A stretch of DNA of 19,253 nucleotides, from assembly GCA_009602725.1 (NCBI GenBank), contig WELB01000093.1, positions 231,177 to 250,429 of the forward strand. Direction: 5' to 3'. Shown one piece after another: positions 1-9,527 of the stretch; position 1 is the stretch's first letter, and each line of letters starts with the position of its first letter. Position numbers and translations under genes: made by a program. A model generated the notes under the pieces. It searched no databases. It saw only the letters and a program-made list of their open reading frames with translations, and was not told the DNA's origin. The DNA comes from Spirogloea muscicola (lineage: Eukaryota > Streptophyta > Zygnematophyceae > Spirogloeales > Spirogloeaceae).

Positions 1-471
1 GGGGGGGGCTGGCGGTGCCATGTTCGCCTTGCGGGCACATGCAGTCCTCACCACGCCATGGTGCCTTGTAAGATCGGTGGCTGGCAATGCGAAGCGCATA
101 TCCTACAAGATGACAGCGACTACTTGTTGCAGTAACTGATTGATGCTTTCCATCATGAAAGAGCTTGCAGCTTTGAAGCGAATGGTTGTTTGCTATGCTG
201 ATTTTGCCATCTGGGTTATAGCAGCAATGTGGTCAAGTGCCTGAACAGGACGCAGTCCATCTTCCAGACAATGAGCCCCAAACGATCTACTCACAATGTC
301 AAACTCCGCAAGGACTTAAAGTGTAGCACCAGGCAGATGCTACGGGATTCTCACTTTGCAGGGGTGCTTACGCCCCCAGCAAGTACATTCAATATAACAG
401 CTAGTTGATCCACAAGTAACGGGCAAAAGCCCGGCAATATCTATGTGAGCAAACCCAGAGGCACATTGTGC
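1..471. other. Non-coding, downstream flank of the O-fucosyltransferase gene
   Basis: No exon-like reading frame with supporting motifs is visible on either strand. The stretch lies just 3' of the stop codon of the minus-strand O-fucosyltransferase, so part of it is presumably its 3' untranslated region. I found no TGTAA polyadenylation motif on the minus strand here. It begins with a run of eight G. Confidence 0.5.
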
Positions 472-3400
472 TTAGGAGTCCTCAGCGGTCTGTTCGCACA
501 GACAGTCTGGCGCTGGGTATGCATAAATTGACTGTCCCGGCTTCCTGCGCCGAATCTGGCCCAGCCTGTTCTTGTGGCCCCCTTGGATCTTCTTCCGGAA
601 TTCGGGCCACTGCATGCTGCTATTAGACAGCAGCCGCGCCAGCAGCGGCGTATTTGGCTGGATGGTCTTCCGCCCCCCCCGGTATGCCCGCTCTCCAGCC
701 TGCATTCCATTGCAAGGAGGACAACAAGGATGTGGCAATGAGAGTCTCCTTTGCATGTCCGAGGACCCCTGCAGCATTCTTGATTAATTATCATTGCCAA
801 GTATACTCCTAAACAGTAGCACGCCTTGCATAGACCTGATTGGGGTGGCCAAGTTGACACAAGGGGCTACAAATTCAGCCAAGACAGTGAATGAAGTATA
901 TAATTTTCCAGAATACACAAGCGAAGCCAAACAGGGCCAACGTAGAGTTGTTCTCATACCAGGACATTGTGCATATTGCCAGCAGAAGCTGAGACAAGAG
1001 CATTGCTGCGCAGGCAAACGTAGTAATCAAGAGCAGCCAACAACGAGCTGTGCCTCTCAAAGGGACGCAACTCTTCAGCTGTGGCTAATGACCACTTGTC
1101 CTGCATGAAAGGAAAAAGCCGCCGCAGAGGTGCCATTCGCGCTTCTCCACCAAAGACCTGCTTGGCATGAAATGAAGTGCGTATGCACTTGAGAAAGTCT
1201 CTGGCAAGTAATAGCTGGTTGATTGCAGGTTGTAGGAGATCTGTATTTTGAAAGCCAGAAAGTCACACTCGCCCCACATCCGCAGATTGCTTTGACCCTT
1301 TCAATTATCACACGGGCAAACAGAGAATATAACATGCCAATGTCAAAGTGTAGTTACGACTACAAGTACCTTACCTTGTGAGAAGCTAAATACAGCCTTG
1401 TGGAATTCGGGAATCCAAGAGCTGCAAGTAGAAGGCCAACTTCCTCCGGAGTAAGGGGGCATTTGCCGGATCTTCGCAATTCCACTGGAGACTGCTGTAT
1501 CCTATCAGCCCTGTCTTGCCAAAGGAAATCACGATACCTTGCCAGGGCCCGTTCTTCTGCACGGCCCCCACCGTAATCACACCCAGAGTATGCAACCATA
1601 TCCTGCATTCAGCTTGCAGCCATGTTTTAGATGTCTGCATCCAAACACAGATGTTGGACAAGAGGCAGTCACCCTTTTTGAACGTCCTGAAAATTATGTA
1701 GCAGGCTACTTTTGTCTTCCCATCAGATAGTAATATAGACAAACCCACAAGATAATATTGATGAGGTCAAAGAGTACCTTGTCAAATCGCAGGTGTAGGG
1801 CAAGATATTTCTCCTCTCTGCTGCCAGGAGCCCTGCTCCCTCCTTCCCAATCTTTCTGGCTTTGTGTCAGATCGCCCTCACTTGCGTCCTGGCTTTCGCT
1901 TCTCTCTATAGCTAAAAGTGAGAGTGATTGGGGAAGTCTCTGGGTCCGCATGCGATGCACTAACGCCTTTCCAAGGGAGCGGACAGCAGGCACAAAGCGC
2001 AGGGCCTCATAATTCGTGCGGCATCTCAACTGCTGGATATCCAGTGGAAGGTTGTCGAAGGTCAAACGATGGGCAAATGGAGAAATGGCAGCTATCTTGT
2101 AGCTGCAGGACAAGGCACATGAATAAATCAGCTCAAACCGCCAGCCCATGTCCACTCACTTTGGTAGGTTGCTAGGCGAACTACATGTGAAGGCTGTGTG
2201 GTCCACCTTTCGTCAATTCGGAATTTGTTGATCTCTTTTGTGATTACTATTTTCCACTGGTCCCTGCCAACAGCATGCATGGACTTACTTGTCAAGAAGG
2301 GGAAGCACATTCTCGAAGTACCATACTGGCTGCGCATGTCCAGGGGCATTTTTTACACGGGTGGGCCTTATTCCCTCCTGGTAATGTGCTCGTGTGCTCC
2401 ACCTCAAGTCCTCTGGCAGCTCTCGCACCACTCGCACATCCTGCTTCAAGGTCTGTATGAAGTGGTCTACGTCAAAAATGTCCTCAAACGAACTGCCACA
2501 TCACGAGGTCAACAATATTAGCTACAGCCAAAACTTTGTAATCTCACACTATATCTCAAGTGTACAAGAGCATCCCAGACATCAGCTATAATGCTGCACA
2601 GCTATTGCATCCTCCTTGACGTGCATTGCAAGAGTCCTTGTCTGTAGACTGCCCCTCTGATAATTTGGAGCTTAAGACATAGGTGGACACCTATGTGTGA
2701 TGCAGACCTACTGAGAAGCACGCACACATCAATACCGGACCTGGAGTCCTGCCAGACAGGGTTGGTGTCGAGCTCCGGCAGCAGCAGCGTGGCGTTGAGC
2801 AGCCGTGCTACAGCTACTGCATTACAAATCTGCAGAGTAAATCCATCACAATCAGTAAGTTACTTTGTAAGCAGATGTGATGCCACCATGCTGCAACTTG
2901 GGCAATATTGGCACTGCAACTGCTCTTTCTGGAAGTAGTTCCCTTTGAGCTGAGGCTTTGAATTCAGCAAGAGAGGCAATACCCCAATGCGCTGCTGATT
3001 CAGGCCTCCCTCCAGGAAGACCTGGAGATGACCCCGGGACCCCAGTGCTTGAGCTGCAACAGGTAGTGTCACAGGTAGTGCTCGTCAGGAACTGAGCTTG
3101 TGATAAGATTAAGCAGCCAAATATGCAGCTTCACTGTTCAATGTCTGCCGTCAGCAGACTGTACACACTGCTATGCCTGTTTTATTGTCCTCAGTGTATG
3201 GCTGCAGGACTGTACAGCGATATGCCCAGCTAGGCTCCACGCAGGGCTCCCAGGCATCGCCAGCTCGGTTGCTCCAAAGGTCCAGTGGCATTTGCACCGA
3301 GTTGTTCTGCAGGCAGAAGTGGTGTCAGCACCAGGCTCCTACACCTAACGCAGGACCTCTACCTAGCACTTTACTTCCCAGAACATCAAAGCAATCACAG

Positions 3401-3834
3401 AGCTGCTGAACACCGGCAGTTACAAGCCCGCTGTTCGTGGCACTTTGCGATACATGCACGCGGGGCTATGATTCCTGGCGACAGCCAGCTTGCATCTGAG
3501 GCAGCTGTGCAAGCCTTACCGCAGCGATGCAGCTCTGCAGTAACCTCGGGTACATGGGCTGGATGCCGGCCTGCACCAAGCCGGCATGATGAGGCGCATG
3601 CTCTCGCCGCGATCAAGATACCTTGATGGGTTTCGTCTGAATTTCTGAATGAGTCTTAGCCATGCAGCACGGCAGCGTGGCGAGGGACAGGGCCGTGTGA
3701 CCTACGTCCAGCTCTTCATCTCCGAACCACCACAAGAGGGCGCCGCGCGAGAAGCTCCAGGTGAGCAACAAGGCCAGCCATGCAGCGGTGAAGGTGGCGG
3801 TGACCAGGCGGCGGCGACGGGAGGAGCGGCGCAA
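472..3834 (-). CDS. O-fucosyltransferase family (DUF246, GT106-like) type II membrane protein, 10 exons
   Basis: Exons, minus strand: 3834-3702, 3602-3520, 3306-3216, 3053-2983, 2829-2741, 2492-2289, 2102-1778, 1602-1375, 1157-960, 699-472; all nine joins keep phase and give about 549 codons ending in TAA. Exon 1 encodes an Arg-rich stretch then a hydrophobic segment (about residues 10-30), a signal anchor typical of Golgi enzymes. GGLNQQR (residues 118-124) is the nucleotide-sugar motif, followed by NAVAVARLLNATL; HLRFDKDM (about 327-334) carries the family's catalytic-region His and Arg; KCPLTPEEVGLLL, GNMHNVL and PDCLC follow in the order seen in plant members. Plant relatives include putative protein O-fucosyltransferases and pectin rhamnosyltransferases, so donor and acceptor stay open. 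The usual SD-F motif before GNM reads SNAL. Start uncertain: the exon 1 frame has no ATG before an in-frame TGA at 3879-3877, and an ambiguous base sits at 3880. 3834 is only the first near-cognate codon (TTG). Confidence 0.92.
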
Positions 3835-4140
3835 GGCGACCGGCCGCCGGCCGGCGGCCGCGGCCGCCGCGCCTCCTCANGCGGCGGCGGCGGCGGGGGC
3901 GAAGCTGACGGCTGGCCTGGCGGCCCGTTGGCGGGAGGCCGCCCGATTCCCGAACTCGATGGGACTGGGGGGGGCTTGCTCGGCGCCGGGCCGTCGGAAT
4001 CCCGGACCAGGACGACGCTCTCCGGGTTGTATCCGGCATTGCGGCAGCGCTTGGCACGAGGAGGTTGCCGCGAGCAGGGATCTCGGATGCCCCGCCCACC
4101 CCGGCTGGGCCGGGGCCTGCCACGAAGCAGGGCACTCTGC
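3835..4140. promoter_or_regulatory. GC-rich island at the 5' end of the O-fucosyltransferase gene
   Basis: This stretch is rich in GGC/GCC triplets (notably 3838-3898) and contains the single ambiguous base at 3880. It lies at and upstream of the expected start of the minus-strand O-fucosyltransferase and probably holds its 5' untranslated region and core promoter. Several open frames cross it on both strands, but they are Pro/Gly/Arg/Ala-rich and carry no recognisable domain, so I do not call them genes. Promoter function is inference from position and composition. Confidence 0.45.
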
Positions 4141-4181
4141 TGACGACTCCTGGACATATCACCTTCTTCCTTGAGAGTCCA

Positions 4182-4316
4182 CAGCGCTCCCAGGCATTCG
4201 CGATACACCACCAGCGCGCTGGGCGTGCATTAGGCCAGGCTAATGGCTTCCGTAGTGGTGGTCTGGCTCCTCAGCTTAGCTTGTCAGATATGCATGTGCT
4301 CACTCGAGGACGTTAG
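4182..4316 (+). repeat. Copy A of a peptide-conserved dispersed repeat
   Basis: Read on the plus strand in the frame starting at 4182, this encodes QRSQAFAIHHQRAGRAL, continues through FRSGG and ends LTRGR-stop at 4316. The copy at 19201-19070 (minus) reads QRSQALALHRRAGRALA and ends LTRGY-stop. Many differences between the copies are synonymous. The repeat is probably a fragment of a mobile-element or multicopy-gene exon. No start codon, domain or full gene is recognisable. The 5' border is vague. Confidence 0.6.
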
Positions 4317-4345
4317 TGCCCTCATTACCCCTTCCCTAGGACATC

Positions 4346-4402
4346 TGTAAGGCTACAATTGGCCACCCTTTCTATTTGATGTGCACCACGCGCCTTCTCT
4401 CT
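4346..4402 (+). repeat. Direct repeat shared with 8514-8570
   Basis: A segment starting gtaaggc, passing through attggcc and ending caccacgcgccttctct occurs here and at 8514-8570, with about a quarter of positions differing. At both sites it lies beside other interspersed repeat pieces, so it is probably part of a larger mosaic repeat. A shorter trace (caccgcgccttctt) is visible near 5489. Confidence 0.6.
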
Positions 4403-4429
4403 TTTTCCATTACAGTACGTGTCCAACTT

Positions 4430-6260
4430 TTGGGGCTGGCATTTCACAAGCCCTATGGGCGAGCACTTCTCTCTTTGGGAGAGTCACTTTTTTTAACAAG
4501 CCCTCGCCGCTTTTGGAAGGGCTCACTCAGCTCACTTCTCTTCCACTTATGCGTTGGCCTGTCAAGCAAGAAAGGAGAGGAGAAGAAATTGGCTCTCCCA
4601 ATGGTGTCGAGGGCTGTAAATAGTGAGCCCGAAAACAATTGACAAGATCCGAAGGGGCCTAAAAGTGCTTTCCCATGGCTGTATGTTTATGCTCTTTTCT
4701 GGACTGGCCTATCACAGCCATCGCTCTCTACTGGCAGTGTCGTTCTTTCCGAAAGCTGAGGATAATGACTTGATTAATCTCTAAGTAAATGCAAAGAGTC
4801 AGAAAGCCGCTGGAAAGAAAGCGCGGCCAATTGACTGGTGGCTGAAACGCCGGAAAGCAGTCCCCTTGATAAAAGCCAGAGGTCAAGCTGACTAGCGGCG
4901 CCGCAGACAGGGTGCAGCAATTCCTGGACGCTTGGTGCAGGTGGGTCGTGTGTCCTGCTACCACATGCGTCAATCTATGTCCCTCTGCGGTCCCAAGCGC
5001 TTGTTTTGCACTACCAAGCCGGTCGCGCCCTTGCAGCAGCACCTGGCTCGAGCAACGGCATTGCTCTCACTCCCCTCCGCTCATCTTACTTCTATTGCTG
5101 ACACTGGGGTTTACTAAGAGCGCACTGTTTTCCTAGCCTGTGGCTTTGCTGATGTAGTTATGAACACACTCTGTATATACCTGGCTAGTTTTCACAGCCG
5201 CTCTTTAATCATCAGCAGCCGCATTCTTCTTCTTGACCTTGTTCTTCTTGGGCTGGCCTGTCACATCAACTGTTCCCATCCTTATTCTAAAGCCATTGTC
5301 TCCTGAAAGCGTCTGATAGCGCACTACTTGAAACCCTGGGGCTGGCCTTGCACAGCCACCGCTTCCTTCTGCATAGACTGTGGCCCTTCACAACCCTCGC
5401 CCCTTTGTGGAAGAGCGTTTCTTCTTCTGGCTTGCTTCTGAAATGAGAGTGTCTAGGCTGGGCTTGGCGTCCCTGTCATTCCAAATGCACCGCGCCTTCT
5501 TCTTTTCTTTTAAAAGAACCTCTTCAATTCTCCTCTAGGTACTCCGATCTGCATTTGTTGAGTAGACGTCATTGACCCCTTAGTGATCCCAACGCTCCTG
5601 TAGACCATGCTCATTCTTCTGTGGGCTGGCTTTTCACAGCCCTCGCCTCCTCGGATAATTGCTTCGTCTTTGAGCCTCCATTCGCATAAGTCACTGAGAG
5701 TTGTTTTTGGCTTCTGCAACTTCAGGCCCTTCAAAGCCTGTCCATTGCGGTTGGGCTGGCCTCTTACAACCATCGCTTTCCTCTAAAAGAGCTGTTAAAT
5801 AACCTTCTTTCGTTCGAGCAAGGGCGGCCCTTTGCAAGCAGAGCGCTCCCAGACAAAGAAGCTCTTCCTACGGGGGCAACGGCTGTGCTCCGGTCGAGTT
5901 CCTGTGATCTGCATTACTAGGCATACCTGAGAGTCTATCGCAAATGTCAGGAATATTTATTGTGAGGCATGCGCTTTCCGGCCCTTTCGGACCTTGTCCG
6001 TTCCTTTTGGGCTGTCCTCTTACAGCCATCGCCTTCTTTTTGGAAGCGGTGTCTCTCTCCAGCCCCCCAAGTTAGCCTGTCTGCTGCTATGTGCTTACCT
6101 TCTGCAGCCATCGCACAATATTAGGAAGATATAGAATTCTTTGCTATTCTGCTTTCTCAATGTAGCCACTTGCTCAAATCTGTGGTGCAGCCTTTCCAGA
6201 CCCTTCGGACCGTGTCCAAGTCTTGATTGGGCTAGCCTTTTAATGCCATCGCCCCTTTCA
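4430..6260 (-). repeat. Array of degenerate interspersed repeats (type R1)
   Basis: The motif gggctggcctnttacagccatcgcc recurs, with changes, near 4432, 4702, 5250, 5339, 5623, 5754, 6009 and 6231. Complete units carry a second block upstream, such as ggaccttgtccgttcctttt at 5990-6009. Read on the minus strand this is the same element as the plus-strand repeats at 8199-8404. Partial copies in plus orientation occur near 4642-4662 and 4815-4850, so both orientations are present. Spacing is irregular (about 90-550 bases), which argues against a simple satellite. No conserved coding frame runs through the array. It may be a non-autonomous mobile element family or diverged minisatellite. Confidence 0.65.
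4935..5125 (+). repeat. Copy B of the peptide-conserved repeat, frameshifted
   Basis: This stretch matches the reverse complement of 19253-19070 at most positions by eye (I estimate about 80 percent). The frame at 4985-5101 reads LRSQALVLHYQAGRALAAA, clearly related to copies A and C. Small insertions or deletions break the reading frame on both sides: upstream the conserved VSCYxMRxSMSL segment is in another frame, and downstream a one-base deletion leads to early termination at 5099-5101. It is therefore a decayed copy. It interrupts the R1 repeat array. Confidence 0.65.
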
Positions 6261-6954
6261 GGAACAGCTTTTATTTGGATGTGCTACGTGGCATGGATTC
6301 TGCCTGCTCCCCTGCTGCCTTCGAGACGCTTGCGCAAGAGCGGGTGCAAAGGTCAAGCCAGAGAGCTCCAAGGCCCTGTGGATGTTGATGGCTAGTGGTA
6401 TAGATCTGTCCTCCACAAGATGGTTAGCGTACTTCGGTTCCTTGCCTTGGGTAGCGCTGCGAATGGTTGCCTCGAACGTTGATCACCTTTCACGTCCCAA
6501 AGATGGTATGAGAAATGCCTCAAAGCACATGCCTTCATAGTTGAAGGGTCCACGAAGAATCCTTATATTGAAGGCCTGGAAGTAGGAATATTGCCTGACC
6601 AGCTGGCAGCTGGAGCGGCTGTGCTGTCATCCTGGAAGCAGAGGTAGACGTTATGAGCTTCAGGAAGCATCCTATTTCAGTGCAATCCTGGTGACACATC
6701 TCAGTCGCAACATTACAGCCCCTACTCTCCATCACCCGTAACCGCCTCTACCTCTCTAGCTTAAAAAGCACCTGAATACTACCAAATTCTGCATCTGGAA
6801 ACCCTTAAGGTGAGCCAAAAGTAGGATATAACTTGCAAGGCGAGCCTTTCTCCTGGAAGGAGCATCAACGTACCTTTCTGTGACATTCTGAATTTGATAG
6901 AATCTAAGCCCGGGCTAAGCCAGGGCTAAGCTCTACCAAGTGTGTGAGGGGCCT
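6261..6954. other. Non-coding stretch between the R1 repeat array and the COMMD2 stop codon
   Basis: I see no exon with family motifs or a consistent chain of splice sites. The right-hand part is 3' of the minus-strand COMMD2 stop codon and presumably includes its 3' untranslated region. A TGTAA motif on the minus strand at 6717-6713 could be a chlorophyte-type polyadenylation signal about 240 bases past the stop, but a five-base match is weak evidence. A short direct repeat of gggctaagc lies at 6912-6932. Confidence 0.4.
6904..6932. repeat. Short tandem repeat of a gggctaagc unit
   Basis: Two adjacent copies of gggctaagc, preceded by a partial third (ctaagcc), lie about 25 bases beyond the COMMD2 stop codon in its likely 3' untranslated region. 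Probably a minor slippage product. Confidence 0.5.
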
Positions 6955-8035
6955 TCAGTGACGTGCACTTCTAGAGGCTGCCAAAGCCTGCTCCAACTGC
7001 TTCGCAATAGCTTGTAGCCCTGAGTAAGTCGACTCCATAACAGCAACTTGGGTACTAAGCCCCTCAGTGCTTGTATGAGTACCATGTGAGGCTGATCTTT
7101 GCTCCATAACAAGCCTGAGAAGGAAAGAGGCATGACCTTGGTGCCAAAGCCTCCGACTCGCTAACTGCACATCCATGGGCATAAGTCATAACGAGTTTCA
7201 CGATCTTCCGTGTCCAACATGCAGCAATACCCAAGAGTACTTCAGTGGCAGTAGCAAGCTCAGACCTATTCAATGCTTGCTCAAGAGGGTAGCTTACTTG
7301 CACATCAAGCCTCCAATCAAGCCGCCTGTAAGAAGGCAGGCTTGCAAGAGAATCGCTGATGAGAGGACGAATGCGGGCAACGATCTCTGAGAACCTCGCA
7401 TGGACCGAGGCGCTTGTCAAACCAAGTCGATGAAGCATGTCGGCCATCTGATCTGGTCGGAGGCCTTCTTTTGTGGCCACAAGCAACAGTCGACGAAGCG
7501 CTGATATTGCCAGTTCTACGTCCTCTACCTGTACCTGTGTGAGAGTTGCAGAGACACATCACCGCCTTCAGCTTCCCATTCAGGCAGGGCAGGCCGCCAG
7601 CCTTAGCTATAGGCTGCGCTGCATATCAGATCCATCAATCTCACTGCCACGGCAAGCTGGAATCAGGTCCATCGTGATCGAGAGCGAGGTGACGGACGTG
7701 CCGCCTCCAACATATCCATGGTGGGCAAGTCACTGTAAGTGCCTGCAGGTGCTTGGCAGCGCTGGCCAAGCTGCGCGTGGGACTCCGGCCCTCCATGATG
7801 ATGCTCTCCGCGAGCGCCAAGAACTGCAGCGCGACTGCCGCGGGCACCGCCCGGTGAGCTCGGAGCTCAAGCCGCGAGAAAGCGCATGTCGTTCGTCTAT
7901 CGACGATGTGAGCGCTGGCGTAGCAGCGACACGAGTCGATGGCTGACCGTCATCGCCGCTGCCGGCCGTCGCCAGCAGACGCAGGTCGTCAGGCCCCACT
8001 GGGAGCGGCGGCGGCGCCGAGCCTGCCACCTCCAT
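6955..8035 (-). CDS. COMMD2: COMM domain-containing protein, COMMD2-like, 4 exons
   Basis: Exons, minus strand: 8035-7948, 7834-7734, 7534-7298, 7164-6955; phases agree at every join and give 211 residues ending in TGA (COMMD2 of animals is about 200). Start is the ATG at 8035-8033; only non-ATG codons extend it. The N-terminal half is helical and includes EFL-like FLALAESIIMEGRSP, matching the HN region. The COMM domain occupies about residues 129-211, with LPSYRRLDWRLDVQ at an intron boundary followed by LASRRL and, near the C-terminus, KQLEQAL. These segments fit COMMD2 better than other paralogues I can recall. COMMD proteins form a ring within the Commander (CCC-Retriever) complex that recycles endosomal membrane proteins; in an alga that role is inferred from the family. 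Donors and acceptors are canonical; the 113-base first intron is GC-rich. Downstream lies a long repeat field. Confidence 0.88.
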
Positions 8036-8165
8036 CGCCGTCGTTCGAAGCCTGCTGCCCGAGGAGACCGCTGCTCGGCCGTCGTCAGCGGGAGCGGCGC
8101 CGCGACGGCGCGGCGGCGGTGTCGAATCGCTGGGCCCTGCACCTGAGCCCCGCGCTCCGCATGTC
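7948..8165. promoter_or_regulatory. GC-rich island over the COMMD2 start
   Basis: First exon and immediate upstream sequence of COMMD2 are strongly enriched in GC triplets compared with the rest of that gene. The R1 repeat begins abruptly near 8190, so the native promoter may be short. Promoter role is inferred from position. Confidence 0.4.
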
Positions 8166-8189
8166 AACGACTCTCACCCAGAGAGTGAA

Positions 8190-8410
8190 AATGAAAGCGG
8201 GGCCAGATTGACTGGTGGCTTTGAGAGGCCAGCCCAAAGGAATGGACAAAGTCTGAAGGAGCCGGATGGAGCAGAAAGCAAGGTAACTCAAGTGCTAAGA
8301 CGGCAGCAAGGGGACTCTTAGTGACCTCTAGTAAGAAAGCGCGGCCAGATTGACTGGTGGCTGGCCAGCCCAAAGGAATGGACAAGGTCTGAAGGAGCCG
8401 GAGTGCGAAG
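8190..8410 (+). repeat. Two plus-oriented R1 repeat units in near tandem
   Basis: Two related blocks at about 8199-8258 and 8334-8400 share agattgactggtggct, ccagcccaaaggaatggaca and gtctgaaggagccgga, offset by about 137 bases. They are much closer to one another than to the older copies at 4430-6260, which lie in the opposite orientation. They sit between COMMD2 (minus) and the next gene (plus), whose starts are divergent. Confidence 0.75.
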
Positions 8411-8513
8411 GACGAGGTTCTAGTAAGCCCTTGCCCCCATTTGGAGTGCCACTTCTCTCTAGTAAGCTAGCCCCTCTCTTTCTATGGGCAAGCCGTCGTT
8501 TAGTAAGGCTCTT

Positions 8514-8570
8514 GTAAGGCAAGAATTGGCCTCCCATTCAATTTCATGCGCACCACGCGCCTTCTCTAGT
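8514..8570 (+). repeat. Direct repeat shared with 4346-4402
   Basis: Second copy of the segment described at 4346-4402, again ending caccacgcgccttctct. Just upstream, at 8424-8510, are phrases (agtaagcccttgcc, ctatgggcaagcc) that echo 4450-4515 in shuffled order, consistent with a mosaic element. Confidence 0.6.
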
Positions 8571-8636
8571 CAGTAGATGCAAATCACCCTGGGCACGTCG
8601 GAAGGAGATGGATAGCCGCATACTGAACACCTGGAC

Positions 8637-8735
8637 AAGCGACCCGGCGGCGTTGAAGCCGAGCTGTCCCTGCCGACGATCGATGGCTCGCCGTGCAAGC
8701 CGCTGCAGGAGGTCCAGCCACCGACTGTCAAAAGC
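8637..8735 (-). other. Orphan coding-like segment, possible gene or element fragment
   Basis: On the minus strand this reads as AFDSRWLDLLQRLARRAIDR and on to LVQ, a well-balanced, GC-ending amphipathic sequence unlike the low-complexity frames around it. The reading frame spans 8744-8544, begins immediately after an in-frame TAA and has no ATG at its head; a possible donor (CAG before GTGTTC) lies at about 8637-8632. The frame continues as SMRLSISFRRAQ, which loosely resembles the RMRLSMSLQRSQ of the 19.2 kb repeat. I cannot name the family. It could be a relic exon of a mobile element, or chance. Confidence 0.3.
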
Positions 8736-8869
8736 CTCGCGCACTTACATCGCCACGAAGGCGCGCGGTGTGCATGAACCGAAGAGTGGCGGATCCAAGC
8801 TTATTTAAAAGAAGAGAATGAAAGCCAACTCGGTTCTGGCAAACGTTCGACGGCAGAGGTCCATTTCAT

Positions 8870-9302
8870 TTGGTGCTCGATGGGGAGGGGCGGCTCGCTG
8901 GCTTGGGGAGCCAACAACCTAGGCGCGCTCGCGGCAACCGCCCCCCCGACTCCCCCCCTCCCCCCTTGAGCCGGAGGCCATCGCCTCCTCCAGAGCATGT
9001 CACAATTCTGACCCCCTCCCTCGTGTCGGCCCTGCCCCTCGCCCGGCCGCCAGCCAACCCCCCTCCTCCGCCCGGGGCCTCGGAAACCGCTCCGGTCCGG
9101 GGCCGCGGGGAGGTCGCCGAAAGGGAGGCGCCCAGTGGCGCCTCCATTAGAAAATGGGGAAGGAGGGCGGCGCTGACCTAGCCCCCCACCTCCCTCTACT
9201 CTCCCCCCGGGGGGGGCCCGCCCCTGCAAACCCTAGAGATGCCCTAAATGCTGGAAGGGAGGCGCTCCGGCCGCAGGGCTCCACTCCCCCATACACGCGC
9301 CG

Positions 9303-9339
<37 letters not shown>

Positions 9340-9527
9340 TCCTCGCGGGCGCAGCTTCCTCCGGCGACGCCTGGCGCTCCTCGCCTGCCGTGGCATGCGC
9401 GGCTAGGGGCCTGCCTGCGGCGCGGCAGGGATGGTCCTCCCAGGCGGTGGAGAGATGGAGGCCCCCGGGGGCTCCACCGCCGTCACTGGCCGCACTTGAC
9501 GGCCCGGCTGCGCCTCGGCGGCCGCCG
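8870..9527 (+). promoter_or_regulatory. GC-rich promoter-like island upstream of the 9528 gene
   Basis: Composition is extreme, with C and G homopolymer runs (for example at 8941-8966 and 9199-9215) and Pro/Gly/Arg-rich frames on both strands that I regard as chance. It precedes the ATG at 9528 and probably contains the transcription start and 5' untranslated region. No canonical TATA box is evident next to the gene; the only TATTTAAA-like string (8800-8808) is about 720 bases away. Confidence 0.4.
9298..9340 (+). repeat. CCG trinucleotide microsatellite
   Basis: An almost uninterrupted run of about a dozen CCG triplets, with one CAC interruption near its start, in the presumed 5' untranslated region of the downstream gene. 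Such tracts vary by slippage and can form stable secondary structure in RNA. Confidence 0.85.

Noticed and set aside
3649-4211. Long overlapping frames on both strands near the O-fucosyltransferase start
   Set aside because: Low-complexity Gly/Pro/Arg/Ala sequence crossing an ambiguous base, no motifs, and overlapping the well-supported signal-anchor exon.
5510-5773. 87-codon minus-strand frame within the repeat array
   Set aside because: It spans two degenerate R1 repeat units and is not conserved in the other units, so it is probably chance.
6713-6717. Minus-strand TGTAA as the COMMD2 polyadenylation signal
   Set aside because: A five-base motif is expected by chance at this rate and no matching signal was found for the other genes.
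8801-9229. Frames on both strands in the 8.8-9.2 kb GC island
   Set aside because: Gly/Pro/Arg-rich with homopolymer runs, no family signature, no consistent exon chain.
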